From Chondrilla cf. caribensis (lineage: Eukaryota > Porifera > Demospongiae > Chondrillida > Chondrillidae), in assembly GCA_964020155.1 (NCBI GenBank), contig OZ026548.1, forward strand, positions 6,232,397 to 6,296,396: a stretch of DNA of 64,000 nucleotides, in the 5' to 3' direction. Positions 1 through 12,753 of this stretch are shown here, piece by piece (position 1 is the stretch's first letter; every line of letters starts with the position of its first letter). The notes beneath the pieces were generated by a model. The model was not told where the DNA came from and did not search any database. It saw only the letters and a list, made by a program, of their open reading frames with translations. The position numbers and the translations under genes are program-made.

Positions 1-2640
1 AGTGCGCTATAAGCCTCGTGGTGACAAGCAAAAAATGTCAATTTTTTGAGTTGTCACCACGGCCTCTCCTGTGTGGACGTGATGCATCATAGGTCAAATC
101 CGAATGCACAGACACACTCCTGGACCTAGTACGGTCCTTCTGATAACAATAAAGATGCATTTTTATGTTGACTAAATATTCTCCCCAGTGCCCATATGCC
201 ACATATAGTAAAATGTATGTACATTTGTATGTATATAAGTGTAATATGCCTTATGGTGATCACCTGAGCAATTGGACATTTCTTTGCTAGTCACCAAGGG
301 CTAGCCAGTGTCCGTACTAAACTTATCAACACAATTTGGTAAGAATTGATATTGTCCTGAGTGTGCTATAAGCCTCGTGGTGACAAGCAAAAAAAATGTC
401 AATTTTTAGGCTTGTCACCACGGCCTCTCCTGTGTGTACGTGATGCATAATGGGTCAAATCCGAATGCACAGACACACTCCTGGACCTAGTAGGGTCCTT
501 CTGATAACAATAAAGATGCATTTTGATGTCGACTAAAAATTGTCCCCAGTGCCCATATGCCACATATAGTAAAATGTATGTACATTTGTATGTATATAAG
601 TGTAATATGCCTTATGGTGATCACCTGAGCAATTGGACGATTCTTTGCTAGTCACCAAGGGCTAGCCAGTGTCCATGCTAAACTCACCAACACAATTTGG
701 TAAGAATTGATATTGTCCTGAGTGGGCTATAAGCCTCGTGGTGACAAGCAAAAAAATGTCAATTTTTAGGCTTGTCACCACGGCCTCTCCTGTGTGCACG
801 TGATGCATCATAGGTCAAATCCGAATGCACAGACACACTCCTGGACCTGGTACGGTCCTTCTGATAACAATAAAGATGCATTTTGATGTCGACCAATAAT
901 TCTCCCCAGTGCCCATATGCCACATATAATAAAATGTACACACTTTTCTATGTATATAAGTGTAATACGCCTCGTGGTGATCACCTGAGCAATTGGACAT
1001 TTCTTTGCTGGTCACCAAGGGCTAGCCAGTGTCCGTGCTAAACTCACCAACACAATTTGGTAAGAATTGAGATTGTCCTGAGTGCGCTATTAGCCTCGTG
1101 GTGACAAGCAAAAAATTGTCACTTTTTAGGCTTGTCACCACGGCCTCTCCTGTGTGGACGTGATGCATCATAGGTCAAATCCAAATGCACAGACACACTC
1201 CTGGACCTAGTAGGGTCCTTCTGATAACAATAAAGATGCATTTTGATGTTGACCAATAATTCTCTCCAGTGCCCATATGCCACATATAGTAAAATGTATG
1301 TACATTTGTATGTATATAAGTGTAATATGCCTTGTGGTGATCACCTGAACAATTGGACGATTCTTTGCTGGTCACCAAGGGCTAGCCAGTGTCCGTGCTA
1401 AACTCACCAACACAATTTGGTAAGAATTGATATTGTCCTGAGTGCGCTATAAGCCTCGTGGTGACAAGCAAAAAATGTCAATTTTTTGAGTTGTCACCAC
1501 GGCCTCTCCTGTGTGGACGTGATGCATCATAGGTCAAATCCGAATGCACAGACACACTCCTGGACCTAGTACGGTCCTTCTGATAACAATAAAGATGCAT
1601 TTTTATGTTGACTAAATATTCTCCCCAGTGCCCATATGCCACATATAGTAAAATGTATGTACATTTGTATGTATATAAGTGTAATATGCCTTATGGTGAT
1701 CATCTGAGCAATTGGACATTTCTTTGCTAGTCACCAAGGGCTAGCCAGTGTCCGTACTAAACTTATCAACACAATTTGGTAAGAATTGAGATTGTCCTGA
1801 GTGTGCTATAAGCCTCGTGGTGACAAGCAAAAAATGTCAATTTTTTGAGTTGTCACCACGGCCTCTCCTGTGTGCACGTGATGCATCATAGGTCAAATCC
1901 GAATGCACAGACACACTCCTGGACCTGGTACGGTCCTTCTGATAACCATAAAGATGCATTTTGATGTCGACTAAAAATTGTCCCCAGTGCCCATATGCCA
2001 CATATAATAAAATGTACACACTTTTCTATGTATATAATTGTAATATGCCTTGTGGTGATCATCTGAGCAATTGGACATTTCTTTGCTGGTCACCAAGGGC
2101 TAGCCAGTGTCCGTGCTAAACTCACAAACACAATTTGGTAAGAATTGAGATTGTCCTGAGTGCGCTATTAGCCTCGTGGTGACAAAGAATAAAATGTTCA
2201 TTTTTGGCTTGTCACCACGACCTCTCCTGTGTGCACGTGATGCATCATGGGTCAAATCCGAATGCACAGACACACTCCTGGACCTAGTACGGTCCTTCTG
2301 TTAGCAAAGAGGATGCATTTTGATGTCGACCAAATATTCTCCCCAGTGCTACATATAATAAAATGTATATGTGTGTAATACGCCTTGTGGTGATCACGCA
2401 GGTAATTTGACATTCCTTTGCTGGTCACCAAGGGCTACCCAGTGTCCATGCCGAACTCACCAACACAATTTGGGAAGAATTCAGATTGTCTAGGGTTAGC
2501 GCTATAAGCCTCGTGGTGACAAGCATAAAATGTCAAATTTGGCTTGTCACCATGGCCTCTCCTTTGAGTACATGATGCATCATAGCTCAAATCCAAATGC
2601 ACAGACACATTCCTGGACCTACAGACCCTGAAATCTGGAG
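1..2640. repeat. Tandem satellite array, about 360-bp monomer
   Basis: Head-to-tail monomers begin near 1, 361, 721, 1081, 1441, 1800, 2160 and 2500, each opening with a variant of gtgcgctataagcctcgtgg. The first six are 359-360 bp. The seventh is shorter (about 340 bp) and the eighth decays before the cysteine synthase exons. Each monomer holds two inverted repeats: gtggtgacaagc facing a cttgtcaccac-type arm about 30 bp later, and ggtgatcac facing ggtcacc about 35 bp later. Short open frames cross the monomers but drift and break between copies, so I do not regard it as coding. The array continues past the left window edge. Confidence 0.95.
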
Positions 2641-2715
2641 GCAAACAAGTACTATGCATGTGTGTATAATGGTGTGGGCATATGTATGTGATCGTGATAT
2701 TGCCATCAATTGTAG

Positions 2716-2920
2716 ATGGCAGAGTTGATGCTGTTACTTTTGGAACAGGAACGGGTGGAACGCTTGCTGGTTTGTACTTCACATATCTACAAAGGAATTC
2801 CATATATCAAGTATCCATTGGTAGGTGTTGGTTCGTTCCTGAAAGAGAAGAATCCCCTAGTGCAAATTGTCCTTGCTGATCCTCAGGTGAACATGCCTGT
2901 GTTGTTGTGGTGTTTATGTG

Positions 2921-3001
<81 letters not shown>

Positions 3002-3678
3002 ATGTGTGAATGTGTACGCGATGCATTATTTCAGGGAAGCGTACTCTACAACTACTTTTCTCATGGTAAACTGGAAAGAACAGAAGGATTCTCTATTAGT
3101 GAAAGCATTGGTCAGGGAAGAGTGACTAACAATGTATCTGGTGCTCCTATAGATTCTGCTGTTATGATATCTGATGAAGAGGCTGTAACAATGGTGCGTG
3201 GTATAATATTAGTTGATTTGTTTATTTGTAAAGTCATGTAGTTGTTACTTCTTAGACATTTAGAATTCTCCATGAAGAAGGTTTCTTTGTGGGAGCATCA
3301 TCCGGACTGAACGTTGCTGTTGCTGTTAAGGTTCGCTCAATGGTCTACACCTTGGTAGTATCATGGTAACACACACACACACACCTAATTTATAGGTTGC
3401 AAGAACATTGGGACCTGGCAAGACCATTGTCACTTGCTTGTGTGATTCAGGACAGGTCAGCAGTGTCCACTGAAATAGTCAAATTGTTGTGAACATATTT
3501 TTAATTCTCTAGAGGTACTTCTCCAAACTGTTTAGTAGGACAGTATTGAAGGACCGAGGTGAGAGGGTCATTAGGTGCATACCTGTAGCTGGTATGTAAA
3601 ATGTGATTGCTCTGCTCTTGTCTTCCTGCAGGTCTTGTCCAAACACTTCCAGAGAAATATCACAGTTCTTTGCATTGA
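2716..3678 (+). CDS. Cysteine synthase / CBS-family PLP enzyme, 3' exons only
   Basis: This is the C-terminal half of a fold-type II PLP enzyme making cysteine from O-acetylserine or a related substrate. Exons read from the sequence are 2716-2769, 2825-2886, 3035-3193, 3256-3330, 3396-3455, 3513-3558 and 3632-3678, all with GT-AG borders and consistent phase. The protein carries the PLP phosphate-binding loop FGTGTGGTLAG, then LKEKNP, VLADPQGSVLYNYF, ISESIGQGR, the substrate-site segment GFFVGASSGLN and the CDSGQRYFSKL signature near the C-terminus. It ends about 15 residues after that signature, with no CBS-pair domain, so it is closer to cysteine synthase than to animal cystathionine beta-synthase. 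The PLP lysine exon is missing. Upstream lies only satellite, so the 5' exons are either beyond the window or lost. A long TG array fills the second visible intron. Confidence 0.85.
2917..3002. repeat. TG microsatellite in cysteine synthase intron
   Basis: About 40 TG dinucleotides with one interruption lie about 30 bp after the donor at 2887, on the sense strand of the gene. Confidence 0.95.
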
Positions 3679-4821
3679 CAGTAATAAAAATTGAAAACTT
3701 TAAATTTACCATTCTACTTATTAATAATTAATTCTACAAAAGTTGATTTAGTCATATTATACCACAGTTGAACTTCTTGCAAACATACGGAAGTGTTCAA
3801 ACTAATAAAGGTGACTGACATACTTTCATTTTGAAACCTTTTGGCTTTGTAAAAACAAATTTGACTACATGTACAAATCGGCCATTTTGTTCGCACAATA
3901 TAAATAATATAAATTCACTGTAGTAGTTACGCGTAGTAATGCATATTATATGATGTTGCAGTATTTCCTAAATTCGAATACTCGAAGATGGTGGAGCTAC
4001 GTAGCTCGTAGCTACGGCAAGGGAGCTTTACAAAGTTTCAACATTTACTTCATGCCATCAGCTAGGTTTGGTGAAAACATCAAGTTGAGACACCCTCATT
4101 CCCATGAGTTATGCAAGAAGGTGCTTTGCATTTTATTCTCCTATTGTCTCCCACACGTACTTTTGTATGCACATTCTAATATAAGTGTATCACGCCTTGT
4201 GGTGATCAATCAGGTAATTTTACATTCTATTGCTGGTCACCATGGGATGCCTAATGTCCATATCAAACCCATCAACACAAATTCAGATGAATACACACCC
4301 TCCTGGGTGTGCTGTAGGCCTCGTGGTGACCAGTAAAAAAATGTCAAATTTTATTGCTGCTCACCACACCCTCTACAGCGTCCACAATGAATCATAGCTC
4401 AAATACGGATGCATGGACACACTCCTGGTAGTAGTATGGTCCTTTTGAGAACAAACAAGATATGTTTTGTCGCCAATTAAATTTCTCCCCAGTGTTCGTA
4501 TGACACATAATACATGTATGTACATTGAAGAAATATTTAGCACCTCTGAATGTAGCTAAGGTTACAGGCCACAGAGAACATTTCATTTCAAACACACCGC
4601 CATGCATTGTAACACAAATATCTGTGCTAATAGTTTTCTCCCCTCCCTATTTTCAGGCTTGTTTACTGTATGTTCCTTGATAATCATGAAATTAATGCAA
4701 TTGTAGTCATTTTATATACAATATAATTGACCACAACTTTAGGCATTTGAGTACAAGCATGATCTTTGAAAGAAACTCGAGGAAATAAAAAGCTTCAATG
4801 CAATCCAACTGCCAGTCTGTG
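3679..4821. other. Gap between cysteine synthase and RAD51C 3' ends
   Basis: No gene is recognised here. The stretch is AT-rich, with 3' flanks of two convergent genes and a single diverged satellite monomer at about 4181-4520. An open frame at 3950-4336 overlaps the satellite copy and resembles no family I know. Confidence 0.6.
4181..4520. repeat. Isolated, diverged copy of the 360-bp satellite monomer
   Basis: The stretch repeats monomer landmarks in order: cgccttgtggtgatca, then gctggtcacca, gcctcgtggtgacca, aatgtcaaattt, ctcaccac, ggacacactcctgg, ggtccttttga and ctccccagtg. It is circularly permuted relative to the array and lies on the other side of the cysteine synthase exons. Identity is clearly lower than between array monomers, so it is an older, dispersed copy. 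Confidence 0.85.
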
Positions 4822-7060
<2,239 letters not shown>

Positions 7061-7097
7061 CGGATTTCTCGTTTAAACGCGGTTGTTTCAAATAAAA
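7061..7097. promoter_or_regulatory. Shared promoter core of RAD51C and the C19orf53-like gene
   Basis: Only 37 bp separate the two divergent start codons. Both 5' UTRs must be extremely short or the transcripts overlap, so one bidirectional initiation region, probably extending into the first exons, has to serve both genes. No TATA box is visible. Confidence 0.6.
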
Positions 7098-7577
7098 ATG
7101 GCGCAAGGTAAACCTGTTGCGTCTAAAAAGCCCTCGGCTCGATTCCCAGAAGTAAAATCTGCCAAGAAAAAAGCCACCAAGAAAAGTAAAAATACAATTG
7201 ACGGTTGTAACCCAATATTAAAGTAATTATTTCCATCCCCCTTTAGATAAAACAACCACGTCTGGAGGGATTAAGAAAAAGCCAGCGCTTACTCGAGTGG
7301 GCAAGTTTAATAAGGTGAGAACATGCGTTGTTCATCAGCTCTGGCGTTCTTCTATAGTCTAGAGTAGCCGAACCTCAACCGTTGGCTCTACCAGACTAGT
7401 TCTTCCACTAGTTATCGTTGTCCCCCTCTTCAGCATATTGATAAGGCCATCCGTCAACGCATAGAAAAGGAAGTTGTGTCAAAGGCTAGAGATAAGGACA
7501 TGCATTTTGCCATTTTAGCATCGTCACAGGAAGGAAAGAACAAAAAAGGAAACAAAAAACAGAAGAAATCATCGTAA
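7098..7577 (+). CDS. C19orf53-like small basic protein (UPF0390 family)
   Basis: A small lysine-rich protein of about 100 residues of unclear function, related to human C19orf53 (Leydig cell tumor 10 kDa protein homolog). It has three exons. The first encodes MAQGKPVASKKPSARF, matching the family's MAQG start. A middle exon gives GGIKKKPALTRVGKFNK. The last gives HIDKAIRQRIEKEVVSKARDK followed by a KNKKGNKKQKKSS tail. The helical segment with I-R-x-x-I-E-x-x-V-V-x-K-A is the recognisable family signature. The basic composition suggests a nucleolar or ribosome-associated role, which is inference. Its stop lies only 42 bp from the stop of the convergent PPTC7 gene. An intron carries a degenerate copy of a small inverted-repeat element near 7351-7400. 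Confidence 0.8.
7351..7405. repeat. Small imperfect inverted repeat related to the 57.6-kb hairpin
   Basis: tagtctagagtagccgaac on the left faces gttggctctaccagactag on the right. The left part matches the arm tagtctagcgtagccgat of the hairpin at 57597-57683, suggesting a dispersed foldback family. Confidence 0.5.
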
Positions 7578-7619
7578 ACAAATGTATTTGTTGCAAGTAA
7601 CATTTTTATATCCCTTTTT

Positions 7620-7813
7620 TTATTTGACAACTGTTGCCATGACTGCTGTGATGTCATCAACTTTCCCCCCGTTGTAATGGTATCCTGACTGCCTTGCACT
7701 AACAGCAAAAGGCGAATGATATTCTCTTCTTTTCGACAAGTAAACAGCGTGTTCAACCAGGTCTTGTATAGTGGTCTGTGTGTGAATGAGTTGACAATAA
7801 TAAGGAATGTTAC

Positions 7814-7866
<53 letters not shown>

Positions 7867-9519
7867 ATGAGGTTGACAAATTGGATTGAAAGAGTTGATG
7901 AAGCTAAGGAGTCAGCTGATCACATCGAATAAGGATGTCCCATACCGATAAATTGTTTTCTGACAGGTCCCTGGACTGAGGGATTAGTGACAGAATGTCT
8001 TCAATGTGAACATTATCCCACAGACCATCTGTTGCCAATAGCAATGTGTCTCCTTCCTGTAACTGGACCGTATAAGTGTCAGAACTAGACGGACTGAACA
8101 AATAAGGTGTATAAAAGGGTAACACCCAATTTAACACCAATGATACAGTATCATACATGCCAGAGTGTAACACTCACACCCCACACACCAAACACGCACA
8201 CTCACATCGTACATCAAACATGCAATCACGCACAACAAACATACATCCAACATGCAATCACGCACAACAAACATACATCCAACATGCAATCACGCACAAC
8301 AAACATACATCCAACATGCAATCACGCACAACAAACATACATCCAACATGCAATCACGCACAACAAACATACATCCAACATGCAATCAAGAACAACACAT
8401 ACTTTTGACCATGAGAATCATTCCTTGCCTTGCCTAGCTGATAAGGAGCATTGAAGTAAAGTTGCTGAGGTGTTGACTGTGTGTGCACAACTCCCTCTCG
8501 AAAGAGAACAAAGCCAGCATCGCCGAGGTTAGCTACTTGTAGACAACCATTCTCGTGAGAAAACGCACTCAGACAAACAGTGCAACTACCTGCAGGGGTT
8601 AGTATTTCACACTCGTCACCTCACACAAAGTGTACGTAATACATGCAATACACAGTACATACAGTACATACAGTACATACAGTACACACAGTACACACAG
8701 TACATACAGTACAGCACACAATCTTACCAGCTATTACTCGACTGTCCTTCAGAACGAGCCTGTACGCTTCTTCCAATATGTCAACTGGGCCACTCCAGAG
8801 TGAAGATGTGCTAATGTGTGCACAGTACGTCATCAGTGCTACCGTGAATATGGAGGGGTCCACGCCCTCCTCTCTCCACCCACCCACCCCATCTGCCACT
8901 CCTATGATCAAAAAGCAGTGGACCAACTACAGAATGACACTATCCAAAGACAGGAAGTACAGAGCACACATAATGCAACTGGTGGTAGCTCATTTGGGAT
9001 CCAGGGTAGTCTGGTGTTACCAACTCTTGATCTGCCAAGTTTTTGCTCAGTTTCAAAATCGATTCTAAAAGTCATTTAGGGTCTGAGTTACACCAGACTA
9101 GCTCCAGAGTGGGATAACATAGTTATCAACCTTGTGAGGAGCTGATTGGATGTGGGAAGCTATGACATTTACGGGCTGGACGTCATATGATGCACTGCAG
9201 CTACTTCATGCTGTAAAACAGGCGCTTACGCTATGGTAGAGTATCAGAAATACGTAGCCTATACATACCCTAACCCTAGCCTATATAACCAACCTAAAAC
9301 AGAAAAATTTTTGCTTCGGGATTTAACAAAAGAGTCTTCTCCCACGGGACAAGGCTGTGCTGAGTTAACAACTAGCTTCTCTCCGTGCTTAGACACTCCG
9401 TAAACAGAAGACGCAAGCGTGTACTCGTGAATCAATCGCGCAAATACTCTGGAGGACAAATATCTTCCACGATTGGCCCACATGCTTGAACGAGGGGATT
9501 CCCCTTCAACTGTAGCCAT
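7620..9519 (-). CDS. PPTC7: Mitochondrial-type PP2C phosphatase PPTC7 (PTC7 homolog)
   Basis: A PP2C-family metal-dependent Ser/Thr phosphatase; in animals PPTC7 acts at mitochondria and restrains mitophagy receptors. The start chosen is the ATG at 9519, the first methionine in the exon that leads into KHGEKLVVNSAQPC and GEDSFV. After the intron the protein has the metal-binding signature GVADGVGGWREEGVDPS, then ANLGDAGFVLFREG with QQLYFNAPYQL, LLLATDGLWDNV with its second metal aspartate, and YLSKRREYHSPFAVSAR. It closes with GGKVDDITAVMATVVK and a stop at 7620. All three key metal-ligand motifs are intact. Introns hold a 32-bp minisatellite, a GTACATACA repeat, a small MITE-like element and a TG array. 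It is divergent from the F-box gene and convergent with the C19orf53-like gene. Confidence 0.92.
7819..7864. repeat. TG microsatellite in PPTC7 intron
   Basis: About 23 TG units on the plus strand, so CA on the gene's sense strand. Confidence 0.95.
8219..8395. repeat. 32-bp minisatellite in PPTC7 intron
   Basis: About 5.5 copies of a unit starting catgcaatcacgcacaacaa recur at 8219, 8251, 8283, 8315, 8347 and 8379. The copies are nearly identical, indicating recent expansion. Confidence 0.93.
8640..8712. repeat. 9-bp GTACATACA-type repeat in PPTC7 intron
   Basis: About eight tandem copies of cagtacata/cagtacaca. The same motif forms a larger array in the ANKRD13 intron at 35392-35690. Confidence 0.85.
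9007..9100. mobile_element. Short MITE-like inverted-repeat element in PPTC7 intron
   Basis: The ends tagtctggtgtt and acaccagacta are inverted copies about 94 bp apart, extending inward as accaactc versus gagtt. There is no coding capacity. The size and terminal inverted repeats fit a miniature non-autonomous DNA transposon. Confidence 0.55.
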
Positions 9520-9582
9520 CCCTCGCTCGTGAATTGCCTCGTCATCTCGCAGTGATGTTATGATACCGAAGGTGAGCAAACG

Positions 9583-9646
9583 ACCTCAACTGAGACTTTC
9601 ATTTTATCAAACTTCGATAAAACTTGATGAAAGTCTCAGTCGAGGT
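9583..9646. promoter_or_regulatory. Palindrome in the shared PPTC7/F-box promoter
   Basis: acctcaactgagactttcat (9583-9602) is repeated in inverted form at 9627-9646 with one mismatch, around a 24-bp spacer. It lies in the 238-bp interval between the divergent starts at 9519 and 9758. It could be a foldback element or a symmetrical regulatory site. Confidence 0.65.
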
Positions 9647-9757
9647 GGATGATATTATCCTACATACCATACAACTTCTCCTTACTTTTTCTTCAATTCT
9701 GGCACTTTTATCTACTTTAATTTATTTTTACCCTTCTCTACAGCTGAGATTGTAGCC

Positions 9758-10953
9758 ATGACCGACTCTCCACATCACCGGCACTGTTCGACTTGTGTTA
9801 GTTCTGCGTGCACGGAAGCATCTTGTCCGGTCGTCAGATGTCCCAATGCCTGCGGGTTCACACTACATCCCTGTAAACTGGAGGACCACCTCCTTCTGTG
9901 TCCCCTGGCGGAAGTTCCTTGTAGCAATGCTGCTTACGGCTGCACAACCAGGATGTCTCGATGCAGAATCCGCATACATTTAGCCCATTGTCCTGCTAGT
10001 GTTGTGCCGTGTAAATTCTCATGGGAACGTTGTTCTGTGGGTGTGGATGTTGCCAAAGATAAGGACACACCCTGTGTATACGACAAAGAACTGGTAGAGG
10101 CTGATATGCATGTTCTCCATTCCCATTCTCCTTCCGATGCTGGAATTAACCTGGGAATCGGAATAGAGTATGGTAAGACGAACCACATCTATGGACCGAA
10201 GGTACATGAGACTGGTAATGTACGTGAAGTACAAGTTAGACTGGAGAAATCCAACAGGGTCAGTTATCCTGAGTATTCTTCAAGTCGTAAAGTTCCCCCA
10301 AAGGAAGAGACCAAGTATTTGTTCTGGTGCAGTTGTGTGGTCCGCAGGGATGAAGTTCAAGATCACTATTTGTGGCACAGTGTACATGTGGGTCTGGATG
10401 GGACGTGGTATGTCCACCATTGTCCACTCTACAGCTATGGATGTCCCTTTGCTATTCAGCGATTTCTTCCTAAGCCGGCTGGATCCAGAGTGGTGTTTGA
10501 CAAGAGCACACATGCTTTCACAATGACACCTCCTTTGTCTGTTGTCCCAACACCATTTGGCAGTTTTGAAGGCAATTACATGGGTTTGTTACGAAAGAAG
10601 CAAGAGCTCTCCATGTACGGTTATGAGAGCGATGAACCTCTGGATCCTCTATCCCAGCTACCTGCTCAGATCATCTGGGCTGTTGTGATGCGTTTGGACT
10701 CCTTTAGTCTCGTCAAACTCTCTCAAGTCAGCCATTACTTCCGGGAGCTTTGTTCCAGCCTAGTACGAGTGAAAGGAGTCGTAGAGGTTGACTGGATCAA
10801 GGAAGAAAGATATGAGATGTATCAAAGATGGAAGAAGGGCAACGTCCGAGTTAGTCAAGTAACCCACATTGTACTCACTGTTGTGTGACTGTGTAGGAAG
10901 TAGTTCTATAAATGCTGTGTGTGTGTGTGTGTGCATGTGTGTGTGCGTGTGTG

Positions 10954-10996
<43 letters not shown>

Positions 10997-11208
10997 TACA
11001 CTGTGCCATTCACCGATGCGTCCTTGTCTCTCCACAGAGGTGGTACTTCTCCACCACCAGCCCCTACCCCGAGTGGCAATACATCCAGACTGAAGACATG
11101 ATGTGCTCACACCTGGAGGGATGTGAGGTGTTGAAAGAGGTGCAACAGAAGAGCGACAACACAATGGAGCCGATAAAGCTGCTCTTGGATATGGTCAACA
11201 AGAAGTAG
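9758..11208 (+). CDS. F-box protein of the FBXO30/FBXO40 family
   Basis: A substrate-recognition subunit for SCF ubiquitin ligases, with a TRAF-type zinc finger at the N-terminus and an F-box near the C-terminus. The N-terminal 100 residues hold the cysteine/histidine array HCSTCVSSACT, CPNACG, CKLEDHLLLCPLAEVPC and HLAHCPASVVPC, as in FBXO30. The F-box is seen in LPAQIIWAVVMRLDSFSL and VSHYFRELC at about residues 290-325. The large exon ends after VRVSQ at the donor near 10858, and the last exon begins RWYFSTTSPYPEWQYI, matching the conserved C-terminal W-x-F-S-T motif of the family. Total length is about 420 residues, shorter than human FBXO30, with the shortage in the variable middle. One TG-filled intron separates the two exons. 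Confidence 0.88.
10916..10995. repeat. TG microsatellite in the F-box gene intron
   Basis: An imperfect TG array of about 80 bp, with TG on the gene's sense strand, about 55 bp after the donor. Confidence 0.95.
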
Positions 11209-11426
11209 GTAGTAGTCTGCCATGCAGAAATACACTAAAGCCCTCATATTGTAATTTCTCACTACTTGTATTTACTAAATATATTAAACTATAAATTCAA
11301 TTTGTACATACATTACAATACGTGTATATAATATTTCTTATAAACATGAAGAGTACATTAATTACATAATAACAATTTTGATTAAAATATGTTACAAGAT
11401 GAACAATGCTTGGATTAAAAACGCTT

Positions 11427-12163
11427 TTATTGCTGATTGAGTTGAAGTGAAAAGATAGTCACAGAAGCAATGTGTCCGTTGTCCATGACCTGAACAATGT
11501 ATATAACAATGCATGACCACATGTGGACACACATGCATACACACGCGCGCGCACGCACACACACACACACACACACTGCACCTCAAATATCAAGTTCCCA
11601 TGCACATAACACTGAGAAGACCCAAAGGGAACAACCACATTGGTAGAAGGGTTTCTCCTCAAGAGGTAGGGCTCCTCATTGTCGCCACACAGATCCAGCT
11701 CCCTCCACTAACACAATCAGTAAGCAAGGTAATGTAGACACACAGTAGTACTTGTGGATAGAGATAAACAGATGACGGTACAACACATGTACAACAACCC
11801 CATGCACACTACCTCATTACAGCTGTTCACCATGGAGACCATGCCAAAGGTAGTTGCTGTACACTCACCAGTGAATAAGGAGTGACTGAAGTGAGGCTCT
11901 GTCCTTCATTTCCAGCAATGTTTATGACAAAGTTGCACCTGTGGTACCTGCAAGGGTGACAGTTACTATGGTGATAACGTAGTCATGACACCCCGCAGTT
12001 TCCCATCTCACATGCCGAAGTTGTAATGTCCGGGATAGTTTGTGTGTAGGACAAACTTCTTGACAGTGTGCGTGACTGCATCAAACAGCACATCCTACAA
12101 ACAGGTGGAAATGACAGCTGAATGGATATCAACAACAAAATATGCACATGCACACCCATGCCC

Positions 12164-12196
<33 letters not shown>

Positions 12197-12604
12197 GGAA
12201 AAGAGGTATGTACGTAAATACACGTGTACATGCACACAGTTAAACTTACTATTCCCATTGTAAAGTAGTTGAAGAAATAGTCCGAGTGTTCTGAAACCAT
12301 CTGCTTATATTTAGTCTTCAAATGAATTCTCATCTACACACGAACACTTAATATTGAGACTTTGATTGCAACACACAGAGGAAGCAAGCCTACCTTGTCT
12401 TCTGCTTTGTAGAATATTTTACTGGGGGCTCCGAGGAGAGAGAGGAGATCTTGTGACGTAGCACCAAAGTGAACATTGACAGTCCTCTCCTTCAGTGACT
12501 TGTGGATCTCATTGTAACTTCCTTCTAGGTGAAGACCACCAGCAGGTCATTAACTGTACTGTATGAACTAATTCAAACATATGTACACACACACACACAC
12601 ACAT

Positions 12605-12657
<53 letters not shown>

Positions 12658-12665
12658 AACGCATG

Positions 12666-12753
<88 letters not shown>

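Noticed and set aside
1..2019. 60-67-residue minus-strand frames recurring in the satellite
   Set aside because: They appear in some monomers but are broken in others by single substitutions and have no homology, so they are by-products of the repeat.
3950..4336. 128-codon plus-strand frame
   Set aside because: Its second half runs through the diverged satellite monomer and it resembles no known family.
8219..8395. Regular repeats that could suggest a CRISPR array
   Set aside because: The 32-bp units are contiguous with no unique spacers, sit in an intron of an animal gene, and are ordinary minisatellite.
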